Shown here: positions 17,501-24,827 of the stretch, one piece after another
Layout: each line of letters begins with the position of its first letter
How positions within the stretch are numbered: the first letter of the stretch is position 1
NCBI GenBank assembly: GCA_964632945.1
Contig: CAZWCX010000014.1
Location: 17,020-81,019 of the forward strand
Length of the DNA stretch: 64,000 nucleotides
Direction of reading: 5' to 3'
Source: CAZWCX01 sp964632945
Lineage (GTDB): Bacteria > Planctomycetota > MHYJ01 > WSZJ01 > CAZWCX01
Position numbers and translations under genes: made by a program
Notes under the pieces: model-generated
Databases searched by the model: none
What the model was told of the DNA's origin: nothing
What the model saw: only the letters and a program-made list of their open reading frames with translations

Positions 17501-17839
17501 GCGGGCGTAGTCGGCGAGCGCCACGGGATCCTCGGGATTCAGGGCCAGCGCGCGTTCCAGCGCCAAGAGCGCGGCTTCGGTTCCCGTCCCGGCGCCTTCC
17601 GGTCGGCGGCTGCCGCGCGCGAAGCGGACTTCCGCGATCTCGGCTTCGCGGAGTTCCAGGATGCGGTCGCCGACCCGCACCCGGTAGGTCCGGCTGCCGA
17701 AGTCGACGAGCAGACCCTCGATGCGATCGCCGTTCTGAAGCACCATCGTGACCGGCCGTTCCTGTCCTTGGGACTGGGCCGGGACTGGACGGATCGCGGT
17801 CACGAACATCAGGAAGAGGCAGGCCATTCGTCGCAGCAT
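14567..17839 (-). CDS. Exported FG-GAP repeat protein with polysaccharide-export-like and secretin STN-like modules
   Basis: 1090 residues. There is a signal peptide (MLRRMACLFLMFVTAIRPVPAQ). A short domain (NGDRIEGLLVDFGSRTYRVRV) is similar in style to the C-terminus of the adjacent kinase. TPR-like helices follow (about 75-190), then an FG-GAP/VCBS propeller-like region with at least three calcium-type loops (DLTGDGRAEVVVAG, DLDGDGTHEVLGS, DLDGDGRAEIILG). Next comes a segment resembling the Wza-type poly-export domain (GRARLPYVGEISVGG) and, at the extreme C-terminus, an STN-like module of secretins (TISLSDTPIDRIIEAVAVAA). No outer-membrane secretin barrel is present. It should be a periplasmic or surface protein; its role is unknown. 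The ATG at 17839 has GGGGAG upstream. Confidence 0.75.
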   Translation of the reverse strand: MLRRMACLFLMFVTAIRPVPAQSQGQERPVTMVLQNGDRIEGLLVDFGSRTYRVRVGDRILELREAEIAEVRFARGSRRPEGAGTGTEAALLALERALALNPEDPVALADYARALRARDRADDARIHLERAVNVYRRKQSAGLSRPRDAHQLATLLAELGRHDEAVAALKSAIDAHRDARAKGLAGAETEALIAELLRAHDLLQTQVVADAASGLSSRVRKDFFAPPTLKIVERWQLADDRILGSWTGDLTGDGRAEVVVAGLDRAAGPDGKAFLRVLNGRGSELGPLVTGGAEPPFLTLGRVVREGDGTLWIGGLPNFLHGQLFGFSRDGRKRFEFTAPSPLGQVEFVDLDGDGTHEVLGSRHGGALSAWKQDGRLLWRANAGYFGFAAARFDGTSVVYAARGWADPQSPGGSVDLIDSSGRRTREYPVEGIGLKAVTLLNRAGGRQPRIVAAGSLPNSLDGPDVLVAFDDRQAWRFDLPGGFILRQPNALAAGDLDGDGTPEVVVALSPGILSREGQGVRECFLCVLSYDGKPLWVSDALRDAGGVTVGSFAAGLDVADLDGDGRAEIILGVLEKGVRVFAFAGPDAAAPAVVRPAEPGFLDVWVDAPEMLVSVSTDASGRARLPYVGEISVGGSADATIAAEIEQRLRSLVPESEVRGIRIARRRSDETESELGRARLPMDGAVRLEVAGHPEWTCDFEARRGISLNRTIEDLGRIEVKSEDPTWAEFLASARRLVQVREPGTAVWLRRLPTPSLPYVSPSALLEELLAAVVESPDLAAGIRSLHLRADQCTLEGTVAAARELTRWNEEIRKRGRLVSQVREMRPMKEDDVERLYFVSAFGIATGALRPWTAAEDQLRIGKPAVTSETAEFIARLDAAAADLGVSLGPVQGRESRAGMLWNVELRSTDLPGLTRLLRNLELGARNLTVVSLDVRQRRRGESSSEWLLSCQIAGGYGGDPWSRRGSFQASGSAHRSGMESTQDPDARQPDASTENLPALEVEPTITISLSDTPIDRIIEAVAVAAGKSILILPDAQDLARTTRVSVHVKDVSWNVVLDRVIGQSPDLAITRGTGGVWEVRRKSSPTPR

Positions 17840-18138
17840 GGGTGACGCTCCCCTGGGATGGGTCGAAGGCCGGCGGACGCCATGTCCACCGGTCCGACTC
17901 TCCCTTTGCAAGCCGCGTTCCGCGGCCGTGGGAAATCCTTCGTACGCCGGAGGGGCGGCTTTGGAGCTCCAATGCCCGTCGAGGCAAGGCGGGCGGACCG
18001 ACGCGGGGCGACGGGAGGGAGTGTTGAATCCTTCCACACCCCTGTGGCGGGGATCCACATGCGCCCACAGCGCCCGGGAACCGTCGGGTCGCCGCCGGCC
18101 CGCCGCCGGAAGGGGGATTCCGTACTCGGAGACGGCGC

Positions 18139-19434
18139 TCACTCTTCGTCCGTCCGGTAGCGGATCGACTCGACTTGATCGAGCGCATACTCGGTCTCGC
18201 GGCCGTCTTCCCCGCGGAAGCGGATTCGACGGGAGTCGAGCTGGAGTACCGTGCCGCGCGCAGTCGAGCCGCCCACGAGGATCAATTCCGCAGGGCGCGC
18301 CTCCGAGGCGGACTTCGTGATCGCGCGGTCGTTTCCGGGACCCGCCGACGGTCGCCCGGACCCGCCGCGTGGCGCGATCCCCATTCCATCGAGCAGGATC
18401 CATACGAGCAGGCCTCCGAGGACACCGACGGCGGCGACCCACCCGGTGCGGGGGAGGGCGGGGCCCGCGGCCCGGCCGGCGACGAGCGTCGAGCCGGCCA
18501 GCGGCCCGGCGGTGCCGGGAGTCGCCGGGGAGGCCAGGTACGGCTGGGTTGGGTCCGCGGAGGAGGAGCGGACGACCCCCGCAAGTCGCCGGAGGTTGTC
18601 GCCCTCTTCTCCGCCGGCCGGCGCCGCCGCGGCGCGCAGGTCGGACGCGAGGTCGTTCGCCGACTCGTACCGGCGAAATGGGTCCTTCTCGAGACAGCGC
18701 AGCACGACGCGGTCCAGCGACTCCGGGACGTCGGGTGCGGTCCCGGACGGACGCGGCGCCGGTTCCTCGCAGTGCTTGCGCAGCAGCGCCAGCGGGTTCT
18801 CCGCCAGGAACGGCGGTCGGCCGGTCAGCATCTCGAACAGCATCACGCCCACGGCATACAGATCGGAGCGCGCATCGGCGGGCTTGCCCTCCGCCTGCTC
18901 GGGGGACATGTACTCCGGCGTTCCGAGCACCTGGCCGGAAAGCGTGACGCGGGTGAATTCGGCGACCTTGGCAAGCCCGAAGTCGGTCACGCGGGCGACG
19001 CCGGCGGGGTCGATCAGCAGATTCGACGGCTTGAGGTCCCGGTGGACGATGCCGCGCGCATGGGCGTAGGTGAGGGCATCGCACACCTGAAGCGCGACCG
19101 CGACGGACTCCGCGGGAGTCAGTCGGCCGAGGGCCCGCAGGATGCGGGCGAGGTTGGCGCCGGGAACGTACTCCATGACGAAGTAATGGACGCCGCCCTC
19201 GCTCATCACGCCGCCGAGCCCGCGCACGATGTGCGGGTGGACCAGATCGCCCACGATCTGCTGCTCGAGCTCGAAGCGCTTCAGGATCCCGGGATCGCCG
19301 GAAAGGGATTCGGCGAGCACCTTGATCGCAGCGGCCGCCCCGGTGAGGTCTTCGACCGCGAGATACACGGTACCCATTCCCCCGCGACCGAGCTTCGCGG
19401 TGACGGTAAGCCGGCCGAGTCGGCGGCCGATCAT
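18139..19434 (-). CDS. Hanks-type Ser/Thr protein kinase with C-terminal membrane helix
   Basis: 431 residues. The kinase domain covers about 8-270: Gly loop LGRGGMGTVYLA, Lys38 in AAIKVL, catalytic loop IVHRDLKPSNLL, DFGLA and the activation-segment end GTPEYMSPEQAEG. All catalytic residues are present. A Pro/Ala linker leads to one membrane helix (WVAAVGVLGGLLVWILL), then a short extracytoplasmic domain (STARGTVLQLDSRRIRFRG) that resembles the N-terminal module of the FG-GAP protein encoded next on the same strand. The two may act together across the membrane, which is inferred. The ATG at 19434 directly precedes the domain. Confidence 0.9.
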   Translation of the reverse strand: MIGRRLGRLTVTAKLGRGGMGTVYLAVEDLTGAAAAIKVLAESLSGDPGILKRFELEQQIVGDLVHPHIVRGLGGVMSEGGVHYFVMEYVPGANLARILRALGRLTPAESVAVALQVCDALTYAHARGIVHRDLKPSNLLIDPAGVARVTDFGLAKVAEFTRVTLSGQVLGTPEYMSPEQAEGKPADARSDLYAVGVMLFEMLTGRPPFLAENPLALLRKHCEEPAPRPSGTAPDVPESLDRVVLRCLEKDPFRRYESANDLASDLRAAAAPAGGEEGDNLRRLAGVVRSSSADPTQPYLASPATPGTAGPLAGSTLVAGRAAGPALPRTGWVAAVGVLGGLLVWILLDGMGIAPRGGSGRPSAGPGNDRAITKSASEARPAELILVGGSTARGTVLQLDSRRIRFRGEDGRETEYALDQVESIRYRTDEE

Positions 19435-19481
19435 GTCGGGCTCCTCATGACCCCCGTGGCGGGAATGGCGGGTCGGGGCGT

Positions 19482-19510
19482 ATTGTACTTCGGTTCGCCT
19501 GGATTTCCGA
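19482..19510 (-). promoter_or_regulatory. Promoter candidate for the kinase/FG-GAP unit
   Basis: On the minus strand, TACAAT (19487-19482) preceded by a 17-base spacer and TCGGAA (19510-19505). The -10 is good and the -35 weak. It is 48 bases before the kinase ATG. Confidence 0.4.
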
Positions 19511-19658
19511 GAGTCGTTTGCTTCCAAAACGGCGTCCGGCGGGAAGCCCGTTCGGGATGCCGACCGGGGCGCGTGCCGTTCGCGCCTCGCGCGCGGCGGG
19601 GAAAGTCGCGGTCTTGGCCGGCGCTCCCCCCCGGCCGCGCCGGTCGGGTGCGAGTCGA

Positions 19659-19687
19659 TTGACGTCCCGGCATTGCCTCCTTACGAT
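19659..19687 (+). promoter_or_regulatory. Sigma70-like promoter of the RING-domain gene
   Basis: TTGACG (19659-19664), a 17-base spacer and TACGAT (19682-19687), 58 bases before the GTG start. Confidence 0.6.
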
Positions 19688-19745
19688 CGCTCCGAGTCGG
19701 TGCGACCACGCGCGAACGCAGGACTTCGCATCATGGAGGCGAGCG

Positions 19746-20594
19746 GTGCACGCCGAACGGACTCTCGAGGCGCGGCACTGGGAGCAGATCAAGGCGCTCG
19801 CCCGTACCTTGCGTGGACGACTGCGCGCCGCCGACGGCCGGTTTGCCGTGGAATGGTCGTGCGAGGGGGGGGCGGCCCGCATCGAGCTCTCGGCCGCTGG
19901 GGTGGCCGCGAGATTCGCCGTTTCCCCCATCCGGGCGCGCATGCGGCTCGTCCGGGAAGGCTGGGTCGGGCGACTCCGTCGCTACTTCGGGGCTCAGGAT
20001 CTCGTTCTCGGCCACGCCGAGTTCGATCGGCTTTTCCTCATCCAGGGAGTACCCGAAGACGAGGTTCGGCGAGCGCTCTCCCCCCGGGTGCGCGCCGCCC
20101 TCCTGGCCCTTCTGCAACGGACGCCAAAGGCGGCCGGGGACATCGCGGTTGAGGTCGGCGGAATCGGCGTGCTCATCGTCTGTCGATGCAAGCCGGGATC
20201 CCTCGACGTGCACCGGTTCGCGGACCTGGCCCTGGAAGTCTATCGCGGCTTGCGGACGCCCGTCCCCGTCGAGGCTGCTCCGGAGAAGCCGGCGCCGGCT
20301 CCTGCCCCGCCCGTGGTCCGGTCGGCGGAGGAAGTGGCCTCCCGAACCGCCCCGACTCCCGCCGTCGAAATCGTCCCGTCCGGACGCTGTCCCGTATGTG
20401 ACTGCCCGTTGGCGCCGCCGCTCAACACCTGCGCGCGCTGTAGAACCCCGCATCATGCGGACTGCTGGGGCTACTTCGGCGGGTGCGCCATCTTCGCGTG
20501 CGGCGGCAGCCGGGACCTCGCCGAGGCGAAGGCGAGGAATTCGCGGCGGCGCAAACGCAAGCCGCGCTCCCGGCGTCACGAATTGGAATCGTGA
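19746..20594 (+). CDS. Prokaryotic RING-finger family protein
   Basis: 282 residues from a GTG with GGAGG nearby. Residues about 1-160 form an unrecognised alpha/beta domain (EQIKALARTLRGRLRAADG and a later GGIGVLIVCRC). After a Pro/Ala linker comes a cysteine/histidine cluster: CPVCDCPL, then CARCRTPHHADCW, then GGCAIFACGG. Spacing and residues match the prokaryotic RING family 1 finger, which is treble-clef-like and binds two zinc ions. The tail is strongly basic (RRRKRKPRSRRH). Such RING-like domains in planctomycetes are found next to signalling genes; whether they act as ubiquitin-like ligases is not shown. Its convergent neighbour is an FHA activator. Confidence 0.7.
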   Translation: MHAERTLEARHWEQIKALARTLRGRLRAADGRFAVEWSCEGGAARIELSAAGVAARFAVSPIRARMRLVREGWVGRLRRYFGAQDLVLGHAEFDRLFLIQGVPEDEVRRALSPRVRAALLALLQRTPKAAGDIAVEVGGIGVLIVCRCKPGSLDVHRFADLALEVYRGLRTPVPVEAAPEKPAPAPAPPVVRSAEEVASRTAPTPAVEIVPSGRCPVCDCPLAPPLNTCARCRTPHHADCWGYFGGCAIFACGGSRDLAEAKARNSRRRKRKPRSRRHELES

Positions 20595-20662
20595 CGGGCG
20601 GTCGCCCTCTGCAGGAGCGGGACACCAGGGCCACAACATTCTCGGGGCCTCGTCCCGGGCGG

Positions 20663-22075
20663 CTATTCCTCCCCATACTCCCGCAGCCGGTGGTAGAGCG
20701 TGCCGCGGTCGATGCCGAGCATCTGCGCCGCGCGCGACTTGTTCCCGCCGGCCATGCGCAGGATGCGCAGGACATGACGCCGCTCGACCTCTTTGAGAAG
20801 GGTGGCGTCCCCGGCCCCCGCGTCCAGTGCGGAGGCGTCGGCGCGGACCTCCAGGGGCAGGTCGTCGGGCTGGACCAGCGGCCCCGCGGCGACCAGGACG
20901 GCGCGCTCCACCGCGTTGCGCAATTCGCGGACGTTGCCCGGCCAACGGGCGCGCTGCAATACCGAGGAGGCCGCCGGAGAGAACGCCTTCACGGCCGGAT
21001 GGTGGACGCGAAACTCGTCCAGGAAGTGCATCGCCAGGAGCGGGATGTCGTCCGGCCGCTCGCGCAAGGGGGGCAGCACGATTTCCAGGACGCGAATGCG
21101 GTAGAGCAGGTCGGACCGGAACCGGTCTTCCGCGACCCGCGTCGCGAGATCCTGGTGCGTGGCGGCGAGCAGGCGGAAATCCACCGCCACCGGCCGGTCG
21201 GCGCCCACCGGATGCACCTCGCGGGTATCGAGCACCCGCAGCAGCTTGGCTTGGGCGGAGGCGGGACACTCGCCGATCTCATCGAGGAACAGGGTGCCGC
21301 CGTGCGCGAGTTCGACCAATCCCTTGCGCGCGGCGAAGGCGCCGGTGAACGCGCCGCGAGCATGGCCGAAGAGCTCGGACTCGAAGAGGTCGGCCGGGAC
21401 GGCGGCGCAGTTGAGGGCGACGAACGGCAGGTCCCGCCGGCTCCCCCCCGAGTGGATCGCGCGCGCGACGAGTTCCTTCCCGGTGCCGGTTTCGCCGCGG
21501 ATCAGCACGGGCGAGTCGACCGGAGCGGCCCGGCGGATCCAGGCATAGACTTCGCGCATGGCGGGGCTGTCCCCGAACAGGTCCGGCGGAGGCGGCGCGA
21601 ACGGAGGTCCGGGGGCAGCCGCGCGAGCGGGCCCGGTGCGCGGCGAATCGTTCGGGGGACCGGCGTCCGCGCTCGAAACCTCCGCCGCGGGAGGGGAGGG
21701 TCGATCGGCCGCCTGGGGCGGGAAGCCCGCATTCGTGGTCCGTCCGAGCGTCACGAGGACGCTCTCGTCCGCGCCCACCGCGGGGAGATCGGAGCGGTAC
21801 ACGAACAGGGTCCGCCCGATGCGGATGCGGTCCCCGTCGCGCAGGAACGCGTCGGTCTCCGGCACCCCGTTCACCCGGGTCCCGTTGCGGCTGCCCAGGT
21901 CCCGCAACCGCAGCCCGTCCGCCCCAGGCACGAGCGCCGCGTGCCGGCGGGACGCCTGCGCATCCGCCAGCGGTACGTCCGCATCCAGGTCGCGCCCGAG
22001 AACCACCTCGGCCGCAGGGAGGACGAACCAAGTCCCCCGTCCGGCGCCCTCCTGCACCCACAATCCTGCCGCCAT
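20663..22075 (-). CDS. FHA domain-containing sigma54-dependent transcriptional activator
   Basis: 470 residues. An N-terminal FHA domain (about 5-95) has GRDLDADV, SRRHA and LGSRNGTRVNG, the residues that bind phosphothreonine. A Pro/Ala linker leads to the sigma54 AAA+ domain (about 165-395), with Walker A GETGTGKE, the sigma54-contacting GAFTGA loop, Walker B GGTLFLDEIG and the sensor region LLYRIRVLEIVLPPLRERPDDI. A Fis-type helix-turn-helix ends the protein (GGNKSRAAQMLGIDRGTLYHRL). The FHA in place of a receiver suggests control by a Ser/Thr kinase, several of which are encoded nearby; the pairing is inferred. No clear -24/-12 promoter was spotted in the window. Confidence 0.93.
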   Translation of the reverse strand: MAAGLWVQEGAGRGTWFVLPAAEVVLGRDLDADVPLADAQASRRHAALVPGADGLRLRDLGSRNGTRVNGVPETDAFLRDGDRIRIGRTLFVYRSDLPAVGADESVLVTLGRTTNAGFPPQAADRPSPPAAEVSSADAGPPNDSPRTGPARAAAPGPPFAPPPPDLFGDSPAMREVYAWIRRAAPVDSPVLIRGETGTGKELVARAIHSGGSRRDLPFVALNCAAVPADLFESELFGHARGAFTGAFAARKGLVELAHGGTLFLDEIGECPASAQAKLLRVLDTREVHPVGADRPVAVDFRLLAATHQDLATRVAEDRFRSDLLYRIRVLEIVLPPLRERPDDIPLLAMHFLDEFRVHHPAVKAFSPAASSVLQRARWPGNVRELRNAVERAVLVAAGPLVQPDDLPLEVRADASALDAGAGDATLLKEVERRHVLRILRMAGGNKSRAAQMLGIDRGTLYHRLREYGEE

Positions 22076-22104
22076 CGCGCGTTCCTCCCCGGCAAGCCCC
22101 GCTC

Positions 22105-22134
22105 ATTCTGCCCCGGCGGCCGACGATCGGGCAA
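22105..22134 (-). promoter_or_regulatory. Promoter candidate for the FHA-sigma54 activator
   Basis: On the minus strand, TTGCCC (22134-22129), an 18-base spacer and CAGAAT (22110-22105), 30 bases before the ATG. Confidence 0.4.
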
Positions 22135-22152
22135 CGGTTTCCCGGAAACGAA

Positions 22153-22180
22153 CCGGCCCGAGTCTCGCGACTCGGGCCGG
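22153..22180 (-). terminator. Strong intrinsic terminator after the tandem exported paralogues
   Basis: CCGGCCCGAGTC (22153-22164) and GACTCGGGCCGG (22169-22180) form a perfect 12-bp stem with loop TCGC. On the minus strand the stem is followed by TTCGTTT, so it terminates the operon ending at 22209. Confidence 0.75.
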
Positions 22181-22208
22181 GGCCGGACTCTCGTTGCGCG
22201 AACCGCTC

Positions 22209-22592
22209 TCAACGGCGTCCGCGATCCAACCCGCGCTCCACCAGTCCGGAGGCCTCCTGGTGCTTCTCCCAGGCGTCCTTCAGTTCGCGAACCGAGGGCT
22301 CCTGCTTGCCGAACTCCCGCGGCTTGAAGTCGAAGGTGGTTTCCCGGGCCGCCACCAGCGTCAACCGGTTGCTCGCATCAATCTTGTACACCGCCAGGCG
22401 CTGCGCTTCCCGGTCGAAAACGTACAGCACCTCCTGGTTGCTCGAGGCCAAGCCGGTCACCGCGACCACCCCCGCCCCGCTGTCGGCCGTACCCGCCAGG
22501 GCCGGTTGGGTCAGCGCCCCGCTCAACAGGACTCCGAGCATCGTCATTACGCCGCCGAAGACGGCCAGCAGCAACGCTTCGCTTCGATTCAT
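22209..22592 (-). CDS. Small exported/anchored protein, paralogue of the next gene upstream
   Basis: 127 residues starting MNRSEALLLAVFGGVM, with AAGGAGGATCC just before the ATG. A hydrophobic N-terminal helix (about 6-30) is followed by a conserved Ala-Gly site (ALAGTADSGAG) that could be a signal-peptidase site. The mature part contains SSNQEVLYVFD, LAVYKIDASNRLTLVAARET and EFGKQEP. These blocks recur almost identically in the neighbouring gene 22624-23004, so the pair is a tandem duplication. The LYVFD...LAVYKID pattern looks like one blade of a beta-propeller. No family is recognised; an envelope role is inferred from the leader. The C-terminus differs between the copies and is Arg-rich here. 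Confidence 0.75.
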   Translation of the reverse strand: MNRSEALLLAVFGGVMTMLGVLLSGALTQPALAGTADSGAGVVAVTGLASSNQEVLYVFDREAQRLAVYKIDASNRLTLVAARETTFDFKPREFGKQEPSVRELKDAWEKHQEASGLVERGLDRGRR

Positions 22593-22623
22593 GGATCCTC
22601 CTTCCTGCGCGGACTCCACCGCT

Positions 22624-23004
22624 CTACTTGAGGCCGGCCGCGGCTTCCGGGTTCTGCTTCGTGGACTCCAGATACTTGCGATACACCTCGCGCATCTCCT
22701 TCACCGCCGGTTCCTGCTTCCCGAACTCCTGCGGCTTCAGATCGTAGACCGTTTCCCGAACGGCGAGCAGCGCCAGCTTGTTGCTTGCATCCACCTTGTA
22801 GACGGCGAGGTGCTTGCTCTCGGCGTCATACAGGTACAGCACTTCCTGGTTGCTCGAGCTCAGCCCGGTCACGGCCACGACGCCCGCGCCGGAGTCGGCG
22901 GTGCCGGCGTGGGCCGGGGTCTGCAAGGCGCCCGAGAGGAGGACACCCAACGTGAGCATGACCGCGCCGAACACGGCGACGAGGAGGGATTCTTGGCGAT
23001 TCAT
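22624..23004 (-). CDS. Small exported/anchored protein, first of a tandem paralogous pair
   Basis: 126 residues, MNRQESLLVAVFGAVMLTLGVLL being cut here only for description: a hydrophobic N-terminal helix, then AHAGTADSGAG as a likely processing region. The rest matches its downstream paralogue (SSNQEVLYLYD, LAVYKVDASNKL, VYDLKPQEFGKQEP). It is 31 bases upstream of the second copy, so the two form an operon. A structured leader with two inverted repeats precedes it (separate entry). No known family; roles in the envelope are inferred only from the leader peptide. Confidence 0.75.
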   Translation of the reverse strand: MNRQESLLVAVFGAVMLTLGVLLSGALQTPAHAGTADSGAGVVAVTGLSSSNQEVLYLYDAESKHLAVYKVDASNKLALLAVRETVYDLKPQEFGKQEPAVKEMREVYRKYLESTKQNPEAAAGLK

Positions 23005-23035
23005 CGTGAGACTCCTTTCGAGCGTTGGTTTGTGT

Positions 23036-23104
23036 GGTTCTGTCCTAGAGAACAGGACCGTACCCCGATTGCATTCCCTTCGTCGGTAGATGGGAATCGC
23101 AATC
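23036..23104 (-). promoter_or_regulatory. Structured leader with two inverted repeats upstream of the paralogue pair
   Basis: GATTGC-ATTCCC (23067-23078) pairs with GGGAAT-c-GCAATC (23092-23104), giving 12 bp with one bulge and a 13-base loop. Just downstream in the direction of transcription, GTTCTGTCCTAGAGAACAGG (from 23037) contains two overlapping inverted repeats, GTTCT/AGAAC and GTCCT/AGGAC, which cannot both pair at once. This looks like an operator or a switchable mRNA leader. No known riboswitch class was recognised. Confidence 0.4.
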
Positions 23105-23247
23105 GGCGTGCCTGCCTCGCAATTCTCCGCGCCGAGCGGCCCGGGTGTTGTGGGCGCATGTACCTAACTCATTACCAGGAAGTTGTTTGTGGAGCCTGCT
23201 CGGGGATGGGGCGGGGACGCGGGCGGGCGCGATGGACCGAGCCCCCG

Positions 23248-23284
23248 AATCCGGCTGTAACCCGGATTGACATCTGTAAATGTC
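23248..23284 (-). terminator. Double hairpin after the M16 operon
   Basis: Two adjacent perfect hairpins, AATCCGG/CCGGATT (23248-23268, 7 bp) and GACAT/ATGTC (23269-23284, 5 bp), both have a CTGTAA-type loop and start 5 bases after the M16 stop codon. Confidence 0.5.
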
Positions 23285-23288
23285 CCGG

Positions 23289-24827
23289 CTAGCGGATCGG
23301 GGTCGGATCGGGGACCGGAGTGAGGAACTCGGTCCGGCGCTCCGGCGGGCCGAAGGGGGCGAGAGCGCGGAGGAAGCGGTCGGTGGGGCCGATCGCCAGG
23401 ACGGCGGCGGAGTCGGGGTGCAGGTGTTGCAGGGCGACCCGCCGCACTTCCTCCGGGGTGACGCGGAGGACGCGGTCGCGATAGCCGGAGAGATAGTCGG
23501 CGGGCAGGCCGAGCGCTTCGAGGGCGAGGTACTCCTCCATCACCTCGATCTGGCTGTCGAAGCGGAACGCATAGCTGTTGCGGAGCGTGGCCTGGGCGGC
23601 GGCGAGTTCCTGGTCCGAAACCGGTTCGCGCTGGAGTCGGCGCAATTCGCCCAGAATGGCGGTGAGGGCGGCGGGGGCATCCTGGGGCAGACAGGCGGTC
23701 TCCACGGCGAAGGTGCCGGCGAGCGCTGTGCGGGAGATGCGACTGCGCGTCTCCCGGGCGGAACGGACGTCCGACCCGAGGCGTCGGGGCAATCGGGAGG
23801 TGACGGGGTCCGCGGCGAGGATCTGGTTGAGCACCTGGAGAGGGATCCAGTCCGGGTGAGACGCCGGCAGGCCTGCGTGGCCGACGACGAGGCGGCACAG
23901 GTCGAGCGGACGTTCGATCCCGGTGACGGCCCGACTCGGCGGGAGGGGGGGGTCCGGGACCGGAGTGTGGGGCCCGGCGTCGGACGGGGACCACGCGCCG
24001 AAGAAGCGCTCGACGGCGGCGCGAGCCGCCGCGGCCGTGACTCCCCCGGCGATGCCGATCAGGGTGGTTGCCGGCCGGTAGTGCTCATGGTGGAAGCCGG
24101 CGCACTCCGCGGCGGTGGGGCCGTCGGCCGAGTTCGAGCGGATCAGGTGGCCGTACGGGTGGTTGCAGTGGACCAGGGCGTCGAAGCGCGTGCGCGCGAG
24201 GCGGGCATCGTCCTCCACCTCCCGCAGCGACTCCTCGCGGATCAGGTTTCGGTGCGCGGCGATCGATCGCTCGTCGAAGTGTGGGCGCTGGAGCAGGTCG
24301 GCGAGCCACTCGACGCCGAGTTCCGCGTCGGCGGCCGGGAGGTCGAGGGTGAAGCGGGCGGCATCGTGATCGCACTCGACCTGGACGGTTCCGCCGCGTT
24401 CCTCGACGCGGCCGGCCAGGGTTGCGCCGGAGGCCGTATGAAGGGCTCCGGCCACCAGGGCATGGGCCGTGAGATGGGCGAGTCCTTCCCGCCCGTCGGG
24501 GTCCCTGCGGGCGCCGGCATCCACGCGGGCGCGCAGGAGCACGCGCGCTTCCCGCTCGGCGGGCAGGAGGAGGAGCAGCAGCCCTTGCCCGACCTGGATC
24601 CGCTGGGGGATGGGGAGCGCGAGCGGACTGTCCGGAAACTTGAGGTCGGCAGGGTGTTGCGGCAGGGGGTGGGGATCGGGTGCGATCTCCGCGCCGGCCG
24701 CAGCCGGGGGGAGCTTCTGCGACCCGAAGGGCAGCGCGCAGGAGGGCAAAAGCGCGAGGACCGCCACGCCGACCGCCCGGCGCAGGTGCCCGCGGGAGAC
24801 CCCGGTGCGCCGCGCGCAACCGATCAT
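23289..24827 (-). CDS. M16 peptidase-like lipoprotein lacking the HxxEH motif (second of pair)
   Basis: 512 residues with a signal and lipobox (LPSC, Cys30). The protein has the two-lobed M16 layout: an N-terminal lobe with EGLAHLTAHALVAGALHTAS, where the zinc motif HxxEH should be, and a C-terminal lobe with LVVGHAGLPASHPDW and EVMEEYLALEALGLP. The motif reads His-Leu-Thr-Ala-His, so the catalytic Glu is Ala. Its start overlaps the stop of the upstream M16 gene by four bases (ATGA), which indicates a heteromeric partner. M16 proteins usually work as pairs in which one member keeps the zinc site; here neither does (see the upstream gene). Confidence 0.85.
   Translation of the reverse strand: MIGCARRTGVSRGHLRRAVGVAVLALLPSCALPFGSQKLPPAAAGAEIAPDPHPLPQHPADLKFPDSPLALPIPQRIQVGQGLLLLLLPAEREARVLLRARVDAGARRDPDGREGLAHLTAHALVAGALHTASGATLAGRVEERGGTVQVECDHDAARFTLDLPAADAELGVEWLADLLQRPHFDERSIAAHRNLIREESLREVEDDARLARTRFDALVHCNHPYGHLIRSNSADGPTAAECAGFHHEHYRPATTLIGIAGGVTAAAARAAVERFFGAWSPSDAGPHTPVPDPPLPPSRAVTGIERPLDLCRLVVGHAGLPASHPDWIPLQVLNQILAADPVTSRLPRRLGSDVRSARETRSRISRTALAGTFAVETACLPQDAPAALTAILGELRRLQREPVSDQELAAAQATLRNSYAFRFDSQIEVMEEYLALEALGLPADYLSGYRDRVLRVTPEEVRRVALQHLHPDSAAVLAIGPTDRFLRALAPFGPPERRTEFLTPVPDPTPIR

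Noticed and set aside
14912..17845. 977-codon plus-strand frame opposite the FG-GAP protein gene
   Set aside because: Antisense shadow of a real gene with clear repeats and signal peptide; no start signal or recognisable motif.
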